From a virus, in IMG/VR virus record IMGVR_UViG_3300028802_000468, positions 1 to 43,786 of that record: a DNA stretch of 43,786 nucleotides, one strand, 5' to 3'. Below are positions 31,755 to 38,692 of the stretch, one piece after another (the first letter of the stretch is position 1; each line of letters opens with the position of its first letter). The notes beneath the pieces are model-generated. The model was given only the letters and a program-made list of their open reading frames with translations, made no database searches and was not told where the DNA came from. The position numbers and the translations under genes were made by a program.

Positions 31755-32140
31755 AGTCCCGGCTCCTTGGGAGGTGGAGGGGTGAGGGAGACGGCAATGT
31801 CCTCGTCACGTTCGCGAAGCTCAGATCGATAGGCTTCAACGGCCCTGTCGCCGGTCCCCTGACCGCTTGCCTCGTCGAGCGCGCGACGAAGCACCAGATT
31901 TTCGGTTTCCATCGAGAGCGTGTACGGCGTCAGCGGGACGACATAGACCTCGACCAGAACGTCACAGCCATTGTTAAGCCCCTTCGTCCAACCCGTGCTC
32001 CAGCCCGTGTGTCGGAAATCACCGACTCTCGTCTCGACCTGCGCAGCCATTCCTAAGCGGCTCGCCATTTTTTTGGCTGCGTCGTGGACCTCCATCTGGC
32101 GGACCAGTTGCGTCTCGGCGGTGAGAACGAACGTAGCCAT
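31751..32140 (-). CDS. Hypothetical early protein
   Basis: This 129-residue protein has an N-terminal mixed alpha/beta half (about 1-70, ending in DVLVEVYVVPLTPYTL) and a C-terminal helix (about 75-112), then a proline-rich end. It starts at ATG 32140, overlapping the upstream stop (TAATG), and overlaps the next gene by 4 nt. No recognisable domain. Confidence 0.6.
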   Translation of the reverse strand: MATFVLTAETQLVRQMEVHDAAKKMASRLGMAAQVETRVGDFRHTGWSTGWTKGLNNGCDVLVEVYVVPLTPYTLSMETENLVLRRALDEASGQGTGDRAVEAYRSELRERDEDIAVSLTPPPPKEPGL

Positions 32141-32766
32141 TACCTGTCAGCTTGTGTTGGGGAGAGGCCGCAGCGCTCAAGAACCGAAAGCTGCTCAGCG
32201 ATTTCCGTCAGAGCGTTGGCCACTCGCTGCCCCTTGGCGGCAGCAATCATGGTGACGACGCGCCGCGCCTCTTGAAGGCCGGCTCTAAACCCGGCGCGCT
32301 GTCCCTCCACCGCTGAACCGCATTGGAGGGCGCGGAGTGCGTCGGCTGCACGATAGCAAGCGTTGATGCGATCTTGGGTTTCCAGAAGCGGAAGATGGTC
32401 GATCCATGTTCCACAGGCTTCAACAGCGTCGGCCAGATCGTTCGCCTCGATCGGGGCGGGAGCGAGGGCTTGCAGCCCTTTCGACAACTCGGAGAGGCAG
32501 GAGCGCGCTGCGCCCGCAATAACCGACCCGCCCGCCGCTTTCCGATAAGTGTCGTCGCAAAGCTCAATGGCCTGCTTCAGGCCGTCCTGAACTCCGGAAA
32601 GATAGGGGCGGCAAAGGACGTCCAGGCGCTCGATCTCGTCGGCGGCTTTGATCGCGGGATTGCGATAAAATTCCCAAGGGACACGCCAGACATCCGCGCC
32701 CAATTCCCGCAGCCAATATAGCAGATGCGCCCTCGCTTCGGCCTGTGCTTTTGCTGCATCCGTCAT
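32140..32766 (-). CDS. Hypothetical helical early protein
   Basis: This 208-residue protein is almost wholly alpha-helical, with tryptophans in the N-terminal part (about 18-35, LYWLRELGADVWRVPWEFY in part) and several cysteines (52, 70, 90, 118, 137, 149, 199). The start at 32766 overlaps the helicase-methyltransferase stop by 4 nt. Open sequence upstream to 33333 is a shadow. Its location right after the methyltransferase suggests a related function, but nothing in the sequence says which. Confidence 0.6.
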   Translation of the reverse strand: MTDAAKAQAEARAHLLYWLRELGADVWRVPWEFYRNPAIKAADEIERLDVLCRPYLSGVQDGLKQAIELCDDTYRKAAGGSVIAGAARSCLSELSKGLQALAPAPIEANDLADAVEACGTWIDHLPLLETQDRINACYRAADALRALQCGSAVEGQRAGFRAGLQEARRVVTMIAAAKGQRVANALTEIAEQLSVLERCGLSPTQADR

Positions 32767-35408
32767 TCCGCCGCCTCCAGCTCTTCCGGGACATCCTCGT
32801 CGCCGGGACCGACGGCTTCCTCCGCCGCCAACAGATCGAACAGGGTGAGAGACTGGCGGGCATGATCGGCCTCGCGCAGGATCGTCACGCCGTCGTCGAA
32901 ATAGGAGGGATTGAGCTCGACCCCGAGCCCGCGGCGGCCGAGCCGCACCGCGCGCAGCGGGACCGTCATCAGCCCGCCGAACGGATCGTAGACCAGCTCG
33001 CCGGGGTTCGAGAAGCGGTTGATCAGGCGGTCGACGATGTCGAACTGGAGCGGGCAGAGGTGCCGCTCGCGGCCCTTGGCGACCTGGACCCCGTTGAGAG
33101 TGCGCATGCGGGTCACGTCCGACCAGACGTCGGGATGGCGGGAGACGGGCGGCAGCGTCATGAAATGGGTCGGGAGCTGATTTGCGTCGTCGAGCGCCTT
33201 GGCGATCGCGACGTGCCGGTCGTAGTCGTAGACGCTCTCGGCCGAGAAGCCGCGGAACATACGATAGACCGTCTTTGTGTCCAGGCCGAGCAGTTCCTCC
33301 GGCTCGAGCAGCCGGTCGCCGCGCGACTTCCACAGCGCGTGCGCGTCGAGCTGCCAGCGGGCGCGGCTATAGTCGGCCTTGCTCTTCTTCACCGGCTCGT
33401 CGGCATAGCCGTCCGTCGTGTCCGTGGGCGGCTTGCGGAACAGCAGCACATATTCGGGCATGCCGACGCTCATCCGGCTACCGTCGTCGCACTGCATCGA
33501 CCAGCCGAGCCGATAGGTCGCATTGTTCTCGCGGACCACGTCGGTCACGACCGTGATCATGCCCATGTAGAACAGTCCGTGCCGGCGGCGGTGCGCGATG
33601 CACTCGGCGTGGAAGGGCGAAACGCTCTGGAAGCTGACGCCGTCGAGGCCACCGGGGCGAATGCGATCCTTGACGTGGAAGCACATCATCCGCCCCGGCT
33701 TCAGCGCGCGCACCAGGTCCGGCAGCAGATAGTCCATCTGCGCGAAATAATGGGCGTCGTTATCGGTGTGGCCGAAGTCGTTATAGCTCGGCGTATATTC
33801 ATATTGGGTCGAGAAGGGCTCCGACGTGACGATCAGGTCGAGGCTGTTCTCGGCCAGTTGCGCGGCCTCGATCACCGTGTCTTGGTTGATGACCCGCCAA
33901 GCCGGCTTGCCGGCGATCGAAGCACCCGAGACTTCCTCGCGCCGCTCGACTCCGATCGACCGACCGAGCATGTCGTCCGCGCCGGCGAGGCCCAGCCCGT
34001 AGGTCCTGATGATCTCGCTCATCCGGCGGCACATTTCCTCGTGCCGCTTCCATTTGCCTTCGAGGCTGGCGCGCACGCTGCGCTCGGCTTCGGTGAAGAT
34101 CAGGTCGATTCGCACCGGCTTCGTCTGCAGGAATCGCTGGATGCGGTGGATCGCCTGGATGAAGTCGTTGAACTTGAACCCGATGCCGAGGAAGATCGCC
34201 CAGGCGCAGTGGCGCTGGAAATTGCAGCCGGAGCCCGCGAGGATCGGCTTGGCCGCCAGCTCCTGAATATCGCCGTCCGAAAAGCGGATGATCGCCCGCT
34301 CGCGATCGTCGAGGTCTTGAGCGCCGTAAACCGAAACCACGTTCGGCACCGCCGCCTCGATCGCCGCGCGCTCGGCCTCGAGGTCGTGCCAGAGCAGGCG
34401 GTGCGCGCCGGGATCCTCGCTTCGAAGCTCGAGCATCTTGGCGATCCGGGCGCCGAGGCTGTCTTTCTTCTCGCGCGCGGCGTCGACGACGCCGATCGCG
34501 CTCGCCTTCAGCAGACGGCGCTGTCCGTCCGCCTCCTCGCCGGCCTTGCGATGGTCGGAGGGAACCTCGTGCCAGCGCACGTCCAGCGGCGGCAGGTCAT
34601 AGCCCTCGTCGGAGAAGCCGAGATCGGAGGGGCGCTGGATGAAAGCCGCCCAGCTGTTCACCCACAGCCAGAACTCGGCCTCCTTGTGCGGGTGGATGGT
34701 GAGCGCGTCGGCCTTCTCGCTGTTGCGCTTGAAGAAGCGGGTCTTGGCCTGGCCTACGTCCATGACTTCGAGGAAGGCCGCGTAGGCGAGAAGCTCGATA
34801 TATTCGTTGGGCGAGGGCGTCGCGGTGGCGACGAACTTGAACCGGACGCCGTCGAACAGCTTCATGAACTCGCGGAAGGTCTTGGTCCCGCCGAAGCCGC
34901 GCAGACAGGACGCCTCGTCCAGCGAGACGGCGGTCAGGATCGACGTGTCGATCTTCCCTTCGCGCACCGATTCGTAGTTGGTGAGGTAGAGCCCGCGGAA
35001 CCCGGCCGCCTGCGCGTCAAGGATCTCGCGCGTGGTGCGCACAAAGAGGACGTCTATGCCGAGCTTGGCCGCGTCGGTCTTGAACTCTGTGACGACGGTC
35101 AGCGGGATGACGATCAGGCACAGTGGCCAGCGCGCTTCGCCGCGCTCGATCTCCTCTGCGAGGAGGCGCATCGCCTCCAGCTGGATCATGGTCTTGCCGA
35201 GCCCGAAATTGGCGAACAGCGCACGTCGGCCGCCCTCGACCAGCCATTTGACCAGGACCGGCTGATGTCGATGCAGCAGCGGATGCACGTCGCCGATCGC
35301 CACCGGCAGCCCGAGCTCCGGCGCCCGCACCGCCTTGGCCGCGACGAAGTCGAGATAGGACAAAGGTTCTGAGCCCGGGTCCGCTAGGATGGCGGAGCCG
35401 TACCTCAC
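32763..35408 (-). CDS. SNF2-like helicase fused to a beta-class DNA methyltransferase
   Basis: This 881-residue protein joins two enzymes. The N-terminal part (about 1-450) is an SF2 helicase with Walker A GLGKT (69-73), DEAS (164-167), motif III ATATPSP (194-200) and a motif VI-like QAIHRIQRFLQ (418-428). The C-terminal part (about 500-850) is an N4-cytosine/N6-adenine methyltransferase of permuted order: catalytic motif IV DLIVTSEPF (524-532), then the SAM-binding motif DPFGG (808-812) and ELNPSYF. The usual S/D-P-P-Y/F is SEPF here. It probably modifies phage DNA and escapes host restriction, but could also act in replication. The start is GTG 35408; no clear Shine-Dalgarno is seen. It is coupled to the downstream gene. 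Confidence 0.88.
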   Translation of the reverse strand: MRYGSAILADPGSEPLSYLDFVAAKAVRAPELGLPVAIGDVHPLLHRHQPVLVKWLVEGGRRALFANFGLGKTMIQLEAMRLLAEEIERGEARWPLCLIVIPLTVVTEFKTDAAKLGIDVLFVRTTREILDAQAAGFRGLYLTNYESVREGKIDTSILTAVSLDEASCLRGFGGTKTFREFMKLFDGVRFKFVATATPSPNEYIELLAYAAFLEVMDVGQAKTRFFKRNSEKADALTIHPHKEAEFWLWVNSWAAFIQRPSDLGFSDEGYDLPPLDVRWHEVPSDHRKAGEEADGQRRLLKASAIGVVDAAREKKDSLGARIAKMLELRSEDPGAHRLLWHDLEAERAAIEAAVPNVVSVYGAQDLDDRERAIIRFSDGDIQELAAKPILAGSGCNFQRHCAWAIFLGIGFKFNDFIQAIHRIQRFLQTKPVRIDLIFTEAERSVRASLEGKWKRHEEMCRRMSEIIRTYGLGLAGADDMLGRSIGVERREEVSGASIAGKPAWRVINQDTVIEAAQLAENSLDLIVTSEPFSTQYEYTPSYNDFGHTDNDAHYFAQMDYLLPDLVRALKPGRMMCFHVKDRIRPGGLDGVSFQSVSPFHAECIAHRRRHGLFYMGMITVVTDVVRENNATYRLGWSMQCDDGSRMSVGMPEYVLLFRKPPTDTTDGYADEPVKKSKADYSRARWQLDAHALWKSRGDRLLEPEELLGLDTKTVYRMFRGFSAESVYDYDRHVAIAKALDDANQLPTHFMTLPPVSRHPDVWSDVTRMRTLNGVQVAKGRERHLCPLQFDIVDRLINRFSNPGELVYDPFGGLMTVPLRAVRLGRRGLGVELNPSYFDDGVTILREADHARQSLTLFDLLAAEEAVGPGDEDVPEELEAAE

Positions 35409-35469
35409 GATCGCACAACGCCAAGTGGGGTGTCGGCGGCGAATGCCAGTGTTTTCGGCGAGGGCTGGC

Positions 35470-35976
35470 TCATGCTGCCACCCTCGACGGCGACGCCGTC
35501 TGCCTGCGGGTTTGGACGATCGTCACGATGCGCCAAGGCCCGTCGGGCGTGTCGATCGACTGAGACTGAATGCGGCCCGAGCGCTCAAGCTTGCGCATGC
35601 GCCACGCCGCTTGGTTGCGGGTCGCGAGCCCGGCGCCGCGCGCCAGCTCCGCGTCGGAGGGGCAGCGTCGACCGCGCTGGGCCGCGCGCGACAGCACTTC
35701 GAAGATATCTTCCAGCGCCTGGTCGAGTGGAGCGGCCTCGATCCTGACCGGCTCTTCCACCCGCTTGACCACGTAGGATTCGAGCGCGCCGCCAGCTCCC
35801 CTGCGCTGATGCGCACGAACCGTGCCCGAAGCGATCAGTCTCTTGACGCGCTCCTTCGTCGGCCCGGGCGGCACGGCAGGGCCCGTGCAATAGACGAAAC
35901 TGTCGCCGGGCAAGGCCATGCGCGCCCAGCCCGTCAGCTCCGCCTCGGTTACCAGACGGGTTTCCGGGCCGCTCAC
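35470..35976 (-). CDS. Winged-helix-like DNA-binding protein
   Basis: This 168-residue protein has two possible helix-turn-helix units. The first (about 38-60, GPTKERVKRLIASGTVRAHQRR in part) resembles a DNA-binding reader head, and the C-terminal (about 105-155) with DAELARGAGLATRNQAAWRMRKLERSGRI looks like a winged helix. I choose GTG 35976 for the start because GGGGGAGG lies 9-11 nt upstream and the frame would otherwise overlap the upstream gene. The C-terminus ends before the helicase gene, leaving 61 bp in which I see nothing. Role as early regulator or replication accessory is inferred. Confidence 0.6.
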   Translation of the reverse strand: MSGPETRLVTEAELTGWARMALPGDSFVYCTGPAVPPGPTKERVKRLIASGTVRAHQRRGAGGALESYVVKRVEEPVRIEAAPLDQALEDIFEVLSRAAQRGRRCPSDAELARGAGLATRNQAAWRMRKLERSGRIQSQSIDTPDGPWRIVTIVQTRRQTASPSRVAA

Positions 35977-36004
35977 CTGACACTGCGCCTCCCCCGCGCC
36001 GACA

Positions 36005-36499
36005 TCATTCTTGCTCCAGGGCGAGCGCAGCCAGCGCGTCGAGGCAGGCCAGCCGCTCCATCGCTTCGGCAATCTCGCGGCGAATATCGGTGTCGCGAAC
36101 CTCCTGCGCCGTGACGCCGCCTGGCATCGCCCGCAGCAGACGATCCTGCACGTCACCGAAATCAGCGACAGCTGCCGCGAGCGCCAAGCACCAATCGCTG
36201 TTGCCGGGCTGGACTTGGGGCTTCGGAACCAGGAGAAAGCCGGCCTCGCCGGCCAAATAGCGGGTGACGTGCGGGTGCCCGGGCAGCCCGTGGGTTATCC
36301 CCTCCAGCGCTACGACGACGTCGATGGGCGCGAAGTCAGGCGCATTTGGTACGCCATAGGCTGAGAGCCGCGCTTGGCTTTTGCCTGTGTCAGCCGCAGC
36401 GGCTTCTTGCCCGCCGGCGGCGCGGACTAGGGCTTTGGTCGCCGCCTTCGCGCGCTGAAGCGGCGGAGAGTGGACGACGCTGCGCCGATCGCCGCTCAT
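36005..36499 (-). CDS. Probable phage regulatory protein
   Basis: This 164-residue protein has an N-terminal DNA-binding-like segment (about 16-50: LQRAKAATKALVRAAGGQEAAAADTGKSQ, in part), followed by LSAYGVPNAPDFAPIDVVVALE (in part). This ordering, helix then S-x-Y-x-x-P-x-x-P-D-x-x-P-I-D-V, occurs in alphaproteobacterial phage regulators beside the Cro/repressor pair. A C-terminal helical part (about 100-164) carries D-T-D-I-R-R-E-I-A-E. Its start overlaps the Cro-like gene stop by 4 nt. May be CII-like; the precise function is unknown. Confidence 0.65.
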   Translation of the reverse strand: MSGDRRSVVHSPPLQRAKAATKALVRAAGGQEAAAADTGKSQARLSAYGVPNAPDFAPIDVVVALEGITHGLPGHPHVTRYLAGEAGFLLVPKPQVQPGNSDWCLALAAAVADFGDVQDRLLRAMPGGVTAQEVRDTDIRREIAEAMERLACLDALAALALEQE

Positions 36500-36957
36500 G
36501 CCGCCACGCCCGCTTCGTCAGCCGTGGGTGATGGCGAAGGCGAAGAGGCTTGGCTGCTCGATGCCGACCTCGTTTCGCCGTTGCCCGCGCGCGGGCTCGA
36601 CATGCTGGAAGAGGTCGCAGAGAAAGGGTGGCCGGGGCCGTCCCCCTCGCCGGTATTCTCCGCTTCGGAGCAAATAATTTCGTCGGTTTTAGTTGCTGAC
36701 TGGATCGGCCATTCGGCTGCAGAACTTCCCGCATGCAACGGGAGATCGCTTTTAGCTTCGGGAGGCAGGAAATCTTCCAGCCGCAAGATGCGGTGTCTCG
36801 CGGCGGCCGCCTTGATTATCTTGGGCCAGGCGCGCGACGGAATGTCGCGGCGATTGCGCCATTGCCGCACGGTGACGCCGAGCTCGTCGATGTCGGCGGC
36901 CATCGCTTCGGCGTTGCCGCCCCACACATCGTATATGGGCTGGAGGTGCTGTGACAT
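36496..36957 (-). CDS. Cro-like regulator
   Basis: This 153-residue protein has an N-terminal Cro-type helix-turn-helix (about 2-55: IYDVWGGNAEAMAADIDELG...VRQWRNRRDIPSRAW) and a long Ser/acid-rich disordered tail (about 75-153). It is divergently transcribed from the repressor, the usual arrangement of the lysis-lysogeny switch. ATG at 36957 lies only about 8-9 nt past the predicted -10 box and has no Shine-Dalgarno, so the message may be leaderless. Frame extension to 37053 covers the operators and is rejected. The tail is long for a Cro protein. Confidence 0.75.
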   Translation of the reverse strand: MSQHLQPIYDVWGGNAEAMAADIDELGVTVRQWRNRRDIPSRAWPKIIKAAAARHRILRLEDFLPPEAKSDLPLHAGSSAAEWPIQSATKTDEIICSEAENTGEGDGPGHPFSATSSSMSSPRAGNGETRSASSSQASSPSPSPTADEAGVAA

Positions 36958-36965
36958 GCTGTCAC

Positions 36966-36993
36966 GTAATACGCAGCGTATTATCCCTGTCAA
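36966..36993 (-). promoter_or_regulatory. Leftward early promoter (cro promoter)
   Basis: On the minus strand TTGACA (36988-36993) and TATTAC (36966-36971) are separated by 16 bp. The -35 is a perfect consensus. Operator O2 covers its first two bases and operator O1 its -10 box, so repressor should block it. Transcription would start near 36958-36960, right at the ATG of the Cro-like gene. Confidence 0.75.
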
Positions 36994-37030
36994 TACCCCT
37001 TGTATTAGCGGATTTGCTACGCTGCGCATT
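36967..37030. promoter_or_regulatory. Three phage operators spaced 24 bp
   Basis: O1 AATAC-GCAGC-GTATT (36968-36982) and O2 AATAC-CCCTT-GTATT (36992-37006) are exact matches to the same ten-base palindrome arms. O3 GCTAC-GCTGC-GCATT (37016-37030) is a weaker match. Centres are 36975, 36999 and 37023, exactly 24 bp apart. O3 touches the repressor ATG at 37031, so it may regulate repressor synthesis. Confidence 0.85.
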
Positions 37031-37768
37031 ATGGCGAGCCGCAAGGATATCATGGCCGAACGGTTGCGGGAGGCCCGACAGGATGCCGGCTACGGCACGG
37101 TCGCAGCGGCGGCCGAGGCGTTCGGATGGTCCCCGGCTACGCTTACCAGTCACGAAAACGGTACGCGGGGCTTCGACGTGGATGCCGCTATTCGCTATGC
37201 GCGCGCGTTCCGGCGCCAGCCTGGTTGGTTGCTGGGCCTGGATCACATCGAGGCGCCACAGCATGGGCCCGTTGGAGCATACACTGTCGTTCGGAAAATC
37301 CCGCTGCTCGGAACTGTGGCCGCGGGGATCTGGCGCGAAGCGTCGGTGCTTGATGCCGACGAGCCTGAGGAAATAGATTTTACCGCTTTGACCGGCGATG
37401 AGGGCGAAGAGATGTTCGCGGTCAATCTGGAAGGCCAGAGCATGAACCTGACCCTCCCGACCGCGTCCACCCTCATTTGTCGGCGGATCGGGTTCGGCAG
37501 GATCGAGGCCCGGCCCGGCGAGCTGGTGATCGTTCAACGCCAATCTCACGATCTGGTGGAACTGACCTGCAAAAGGCTGGCGCTGGTTGAAGGCCAATAT
37601 GTCCTGCTCAGCGAGTCGGACCGCCCCGAATTCCAAAAGCCGATCGTCCTGGGCGCGCCCGATCTTGAACATGCAGCGGACGAAGAGACGCGGGTGATCG
37701 GCGTCGTGCGTCGCGCAATCCTGGCCAGCTTCCCGCCTCCAGCGAGCAGTGCAGGGACGCTCCAATAA
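37031..37768 (+). CDS. CI-type phage repressor, S24/LexA-like autopeptidase
   Basis: This 245-residue protein has an N-terminal helix-turn-helix (about 9-68: RLREARQDAGYGTVAAAAEAF and SPATLTSHENG) and a C-terminal S24 domain (about 88-232). The autocleavage site is A98-G99 in VAAGIW, the nucleophile is S137 in EGQSMN and the general base is K181 in ELTCKRL. So RecA-promoted self-cleavage should switch the prophage to lytic growth after DNA damage. ATG at 37031 directly follows operator O3 and lacks a Shine-Dalgarno; ATG 37052 with AAGGA nearby would remove seven residues. Its stop overlaps an operator of the next promoter. Confidence 0.93.
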   Translation: MASRKDIMAERLREARQDAGYGTVAAAAEAFGWSPATLTSHENGTRGFDVDAAIRYARAFRRQPGWLLGLDHIEAPQHGPVGAYTVVRKIPLLGTVAAGIWREASVLDADEPEEIDFTALTGDEGEEMFAVNLEGQSMNLTLPTASTLICRRIGFGRIEARPGELVIVQRQSHDLVELTCKRLALVEGQYVLLSESDRPEFQKPIVLGAPDLEHAADEETRVIGVVRRAILASFPPPASSAGTLQ

Positions 37769-37807
37769 TACATAACGTATTGACATAGGCGTTACGACAC
37801 GTATTAA
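37767..37807 (+). promoter_or_regulatory. Rightward early promoter with two operators
   Basis: TTGACA (37780-37785) and TATTAA (37802-37807) are 16 bp apart. Operator AATAC-ATAAC-GTATT (37767-37781) overlaps the -35, and GTTAC-GACAC-GTATT (37791-37805) the -10; their centres (37774, 37798) are 24 bp apart. AGGAGG (near 37824) precedes ATG 37835. The repressor should therefore also silence the whole rightward operon. Confidence 0.8.
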
Positions 37808-37834
37808 TCCGCCTCCTGACCATCAGGAGGCCCC

Positions 37835-38209
37835 ATGCTCGACAACCACGCTCCATTCCCGCTCGCAGGCAGCGCCGCGCTCATCAATCTCGACGGCCGC
37901 CGCGCCCTTGCCCGCATCAACCTGGTGCACGACGACGGCACCCGCACCGTCTTCATCGGCAATCAGTTCGGCGCGTCGGCGACCAAGCGGGTTCCGCTTA
38001 CAGAGCTGATCGACGGGACGCCGCTCAGCGACGCGGAGGTCGCCGAGCTGGCGAAGCTCGACCGGGAGATGGCTGGCAAGGCCCGCGTCTCGGCCAAGAA
38101 GCTCCAGCGCTTCAACGTCCTGATGGACCGCCAGGCCAACGCCCCGGTCCTCGAAGGCCTGCTCGCCCGCCACCGGCGCAGCCTCGAGCGGCAAGGGCAA
38201 GCGGCATGA
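37835..38209 (+). CDS. Hypothetical early protein
   Basis: This 124-residue protein has a short beta-rich start (about 12-50) with INLDGRRALARINLVHDDGTRTVFIG (in part), then a charged helical C-terminal half (about 60-120). A strong AGGAGG site precedes ATG 37835. It is the first gene of the rightward operon and is coupled by ATGA to the next. First genes of such operons often encode anti-repressor, recombination or host-takeover functions, but no family is recognised. Confidence 0.65.
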   Translation: MLDNHAPFPLAGSAALINLDGRRALARINLVHDDGTRTVFIGNQFGASATKRVPLTELIDGTPLSDAEVAELAKLDREMAGKARVSAKKLQRFNVLMDRQANAPVLEGLLARHRRSLERQGQAA

Positions 38210-38427
38210 GAGGCCCCCGGCTCCGCCTGATCACGAGCAGCCCAATCGCGACCGTCCAGCCGCACGATCCGCAACGGCGAGGCTATGTCGTCGGCTGGCG
38301 GTCTGGTGAGGCGAACCATTGTCCGAGCTGCGGGCGGCAGCATTGGCTGGTGGGCCGCCAAGCTGCGGAATGCGCCTTCTGCTCGACGGCTCTGCCGATC
38401 GTCGATGCCCGGCGTTCGCAATCATGA
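38206..38427 (+). CDS. Small zinc-ribbon protein
   Basis: This 73-residue protein has two cysteine pairs, CPSC (about 39-42) and CAFC (about 56-59), typical of a compact zinc ribbon, after a beta-strand start. Flanking genes overlap by 4 nt on both sides (38206-38209 and 38424-38427). Function unknown; such ribbons in early phage operons may bind DNA or RNA polymerase. Confidence 0.65.
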   Translation: MRGPRLRLITSSPIATVQPHDPQRRGYVVGWRSGEANHCPSCGRQHWLVGRQAAECAFCSTALPIVDARRSQS

Positions 38428-38534
38428 TCACCCTCCTGCAGCGCCGCTGGCGTCGACGCGACGATCTCGACCGGGCGCTGCTTCGGCTTGGCATTGTCCT
38501 CGCCGTGGCCCTTCATTTCGGGCTGGGGCTGTGA
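38424..38534 (+). CDS. Very small membrane protein
   Basis: This is a 36-residue frame with a basic N-terminus (about 7-13) and one hydrophobic helix (about 19-36). It starts as ATGA overlapping the previous stop and ends as GTGA overlapping the next start. The perfect coupling at both ends supports translation. Orientation should be N-terminus in. Confidence 0.55.
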   Translation: MITLLQRRWRRRDDLDRALLRLGIVLAVALHFGLGL

Positions 38535-38692
38535 ACGCTCGCCTACGCCGCTGGATCGAGGATGCAGTGTTGCTGGTCCGTGACGTCGCGCTCGTCGGGG
38601 CGGGGCTGGCCCTCGCCTACCTCGTCATCCGCCTCATCGTGCCGGGCCTCGCCTGGCTTCTTCCTCTGATTGGAAAGGATCTGCTCCCATGA
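38531..38692 (+). CDS. Small single-pass membrane protein
   Basis: This 53-residue protein starts at GTG 38531, overlapping the previous stop by 4 nt. It has an amphipathic basic start and one long hydrophobic region (about 20-47). Its stop overlaps the next ATG (ATGA 38689-38692). Together with the previous gene it forms a pair of tiny membrane proteins, possibly acting as a complex. No family recognised. Confidence 0.6.
   Translation: MNARLRRWIEDAVLLVRDVALVGAGLALAYLVIRLIVPGLAWLLPLIGKDLLP

Noticed and set aside
32745-35372. A plus-strand open frame of 875 codons opposite the helicase-methyltransferase
   Set aside because: High GC content keeps the antisense frame open. The minus strand has clear helicase and methyltransferase motifs; the plus-strand product is a composition artefact rich in Arg, Asp, Val and His with no motif.
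36960-37053. Longer forms of the Cro-like protein and of the repressor through the operator region
   Set aside because: Both extensions cross the operators and the promoter, so they would not be transcribed from it.
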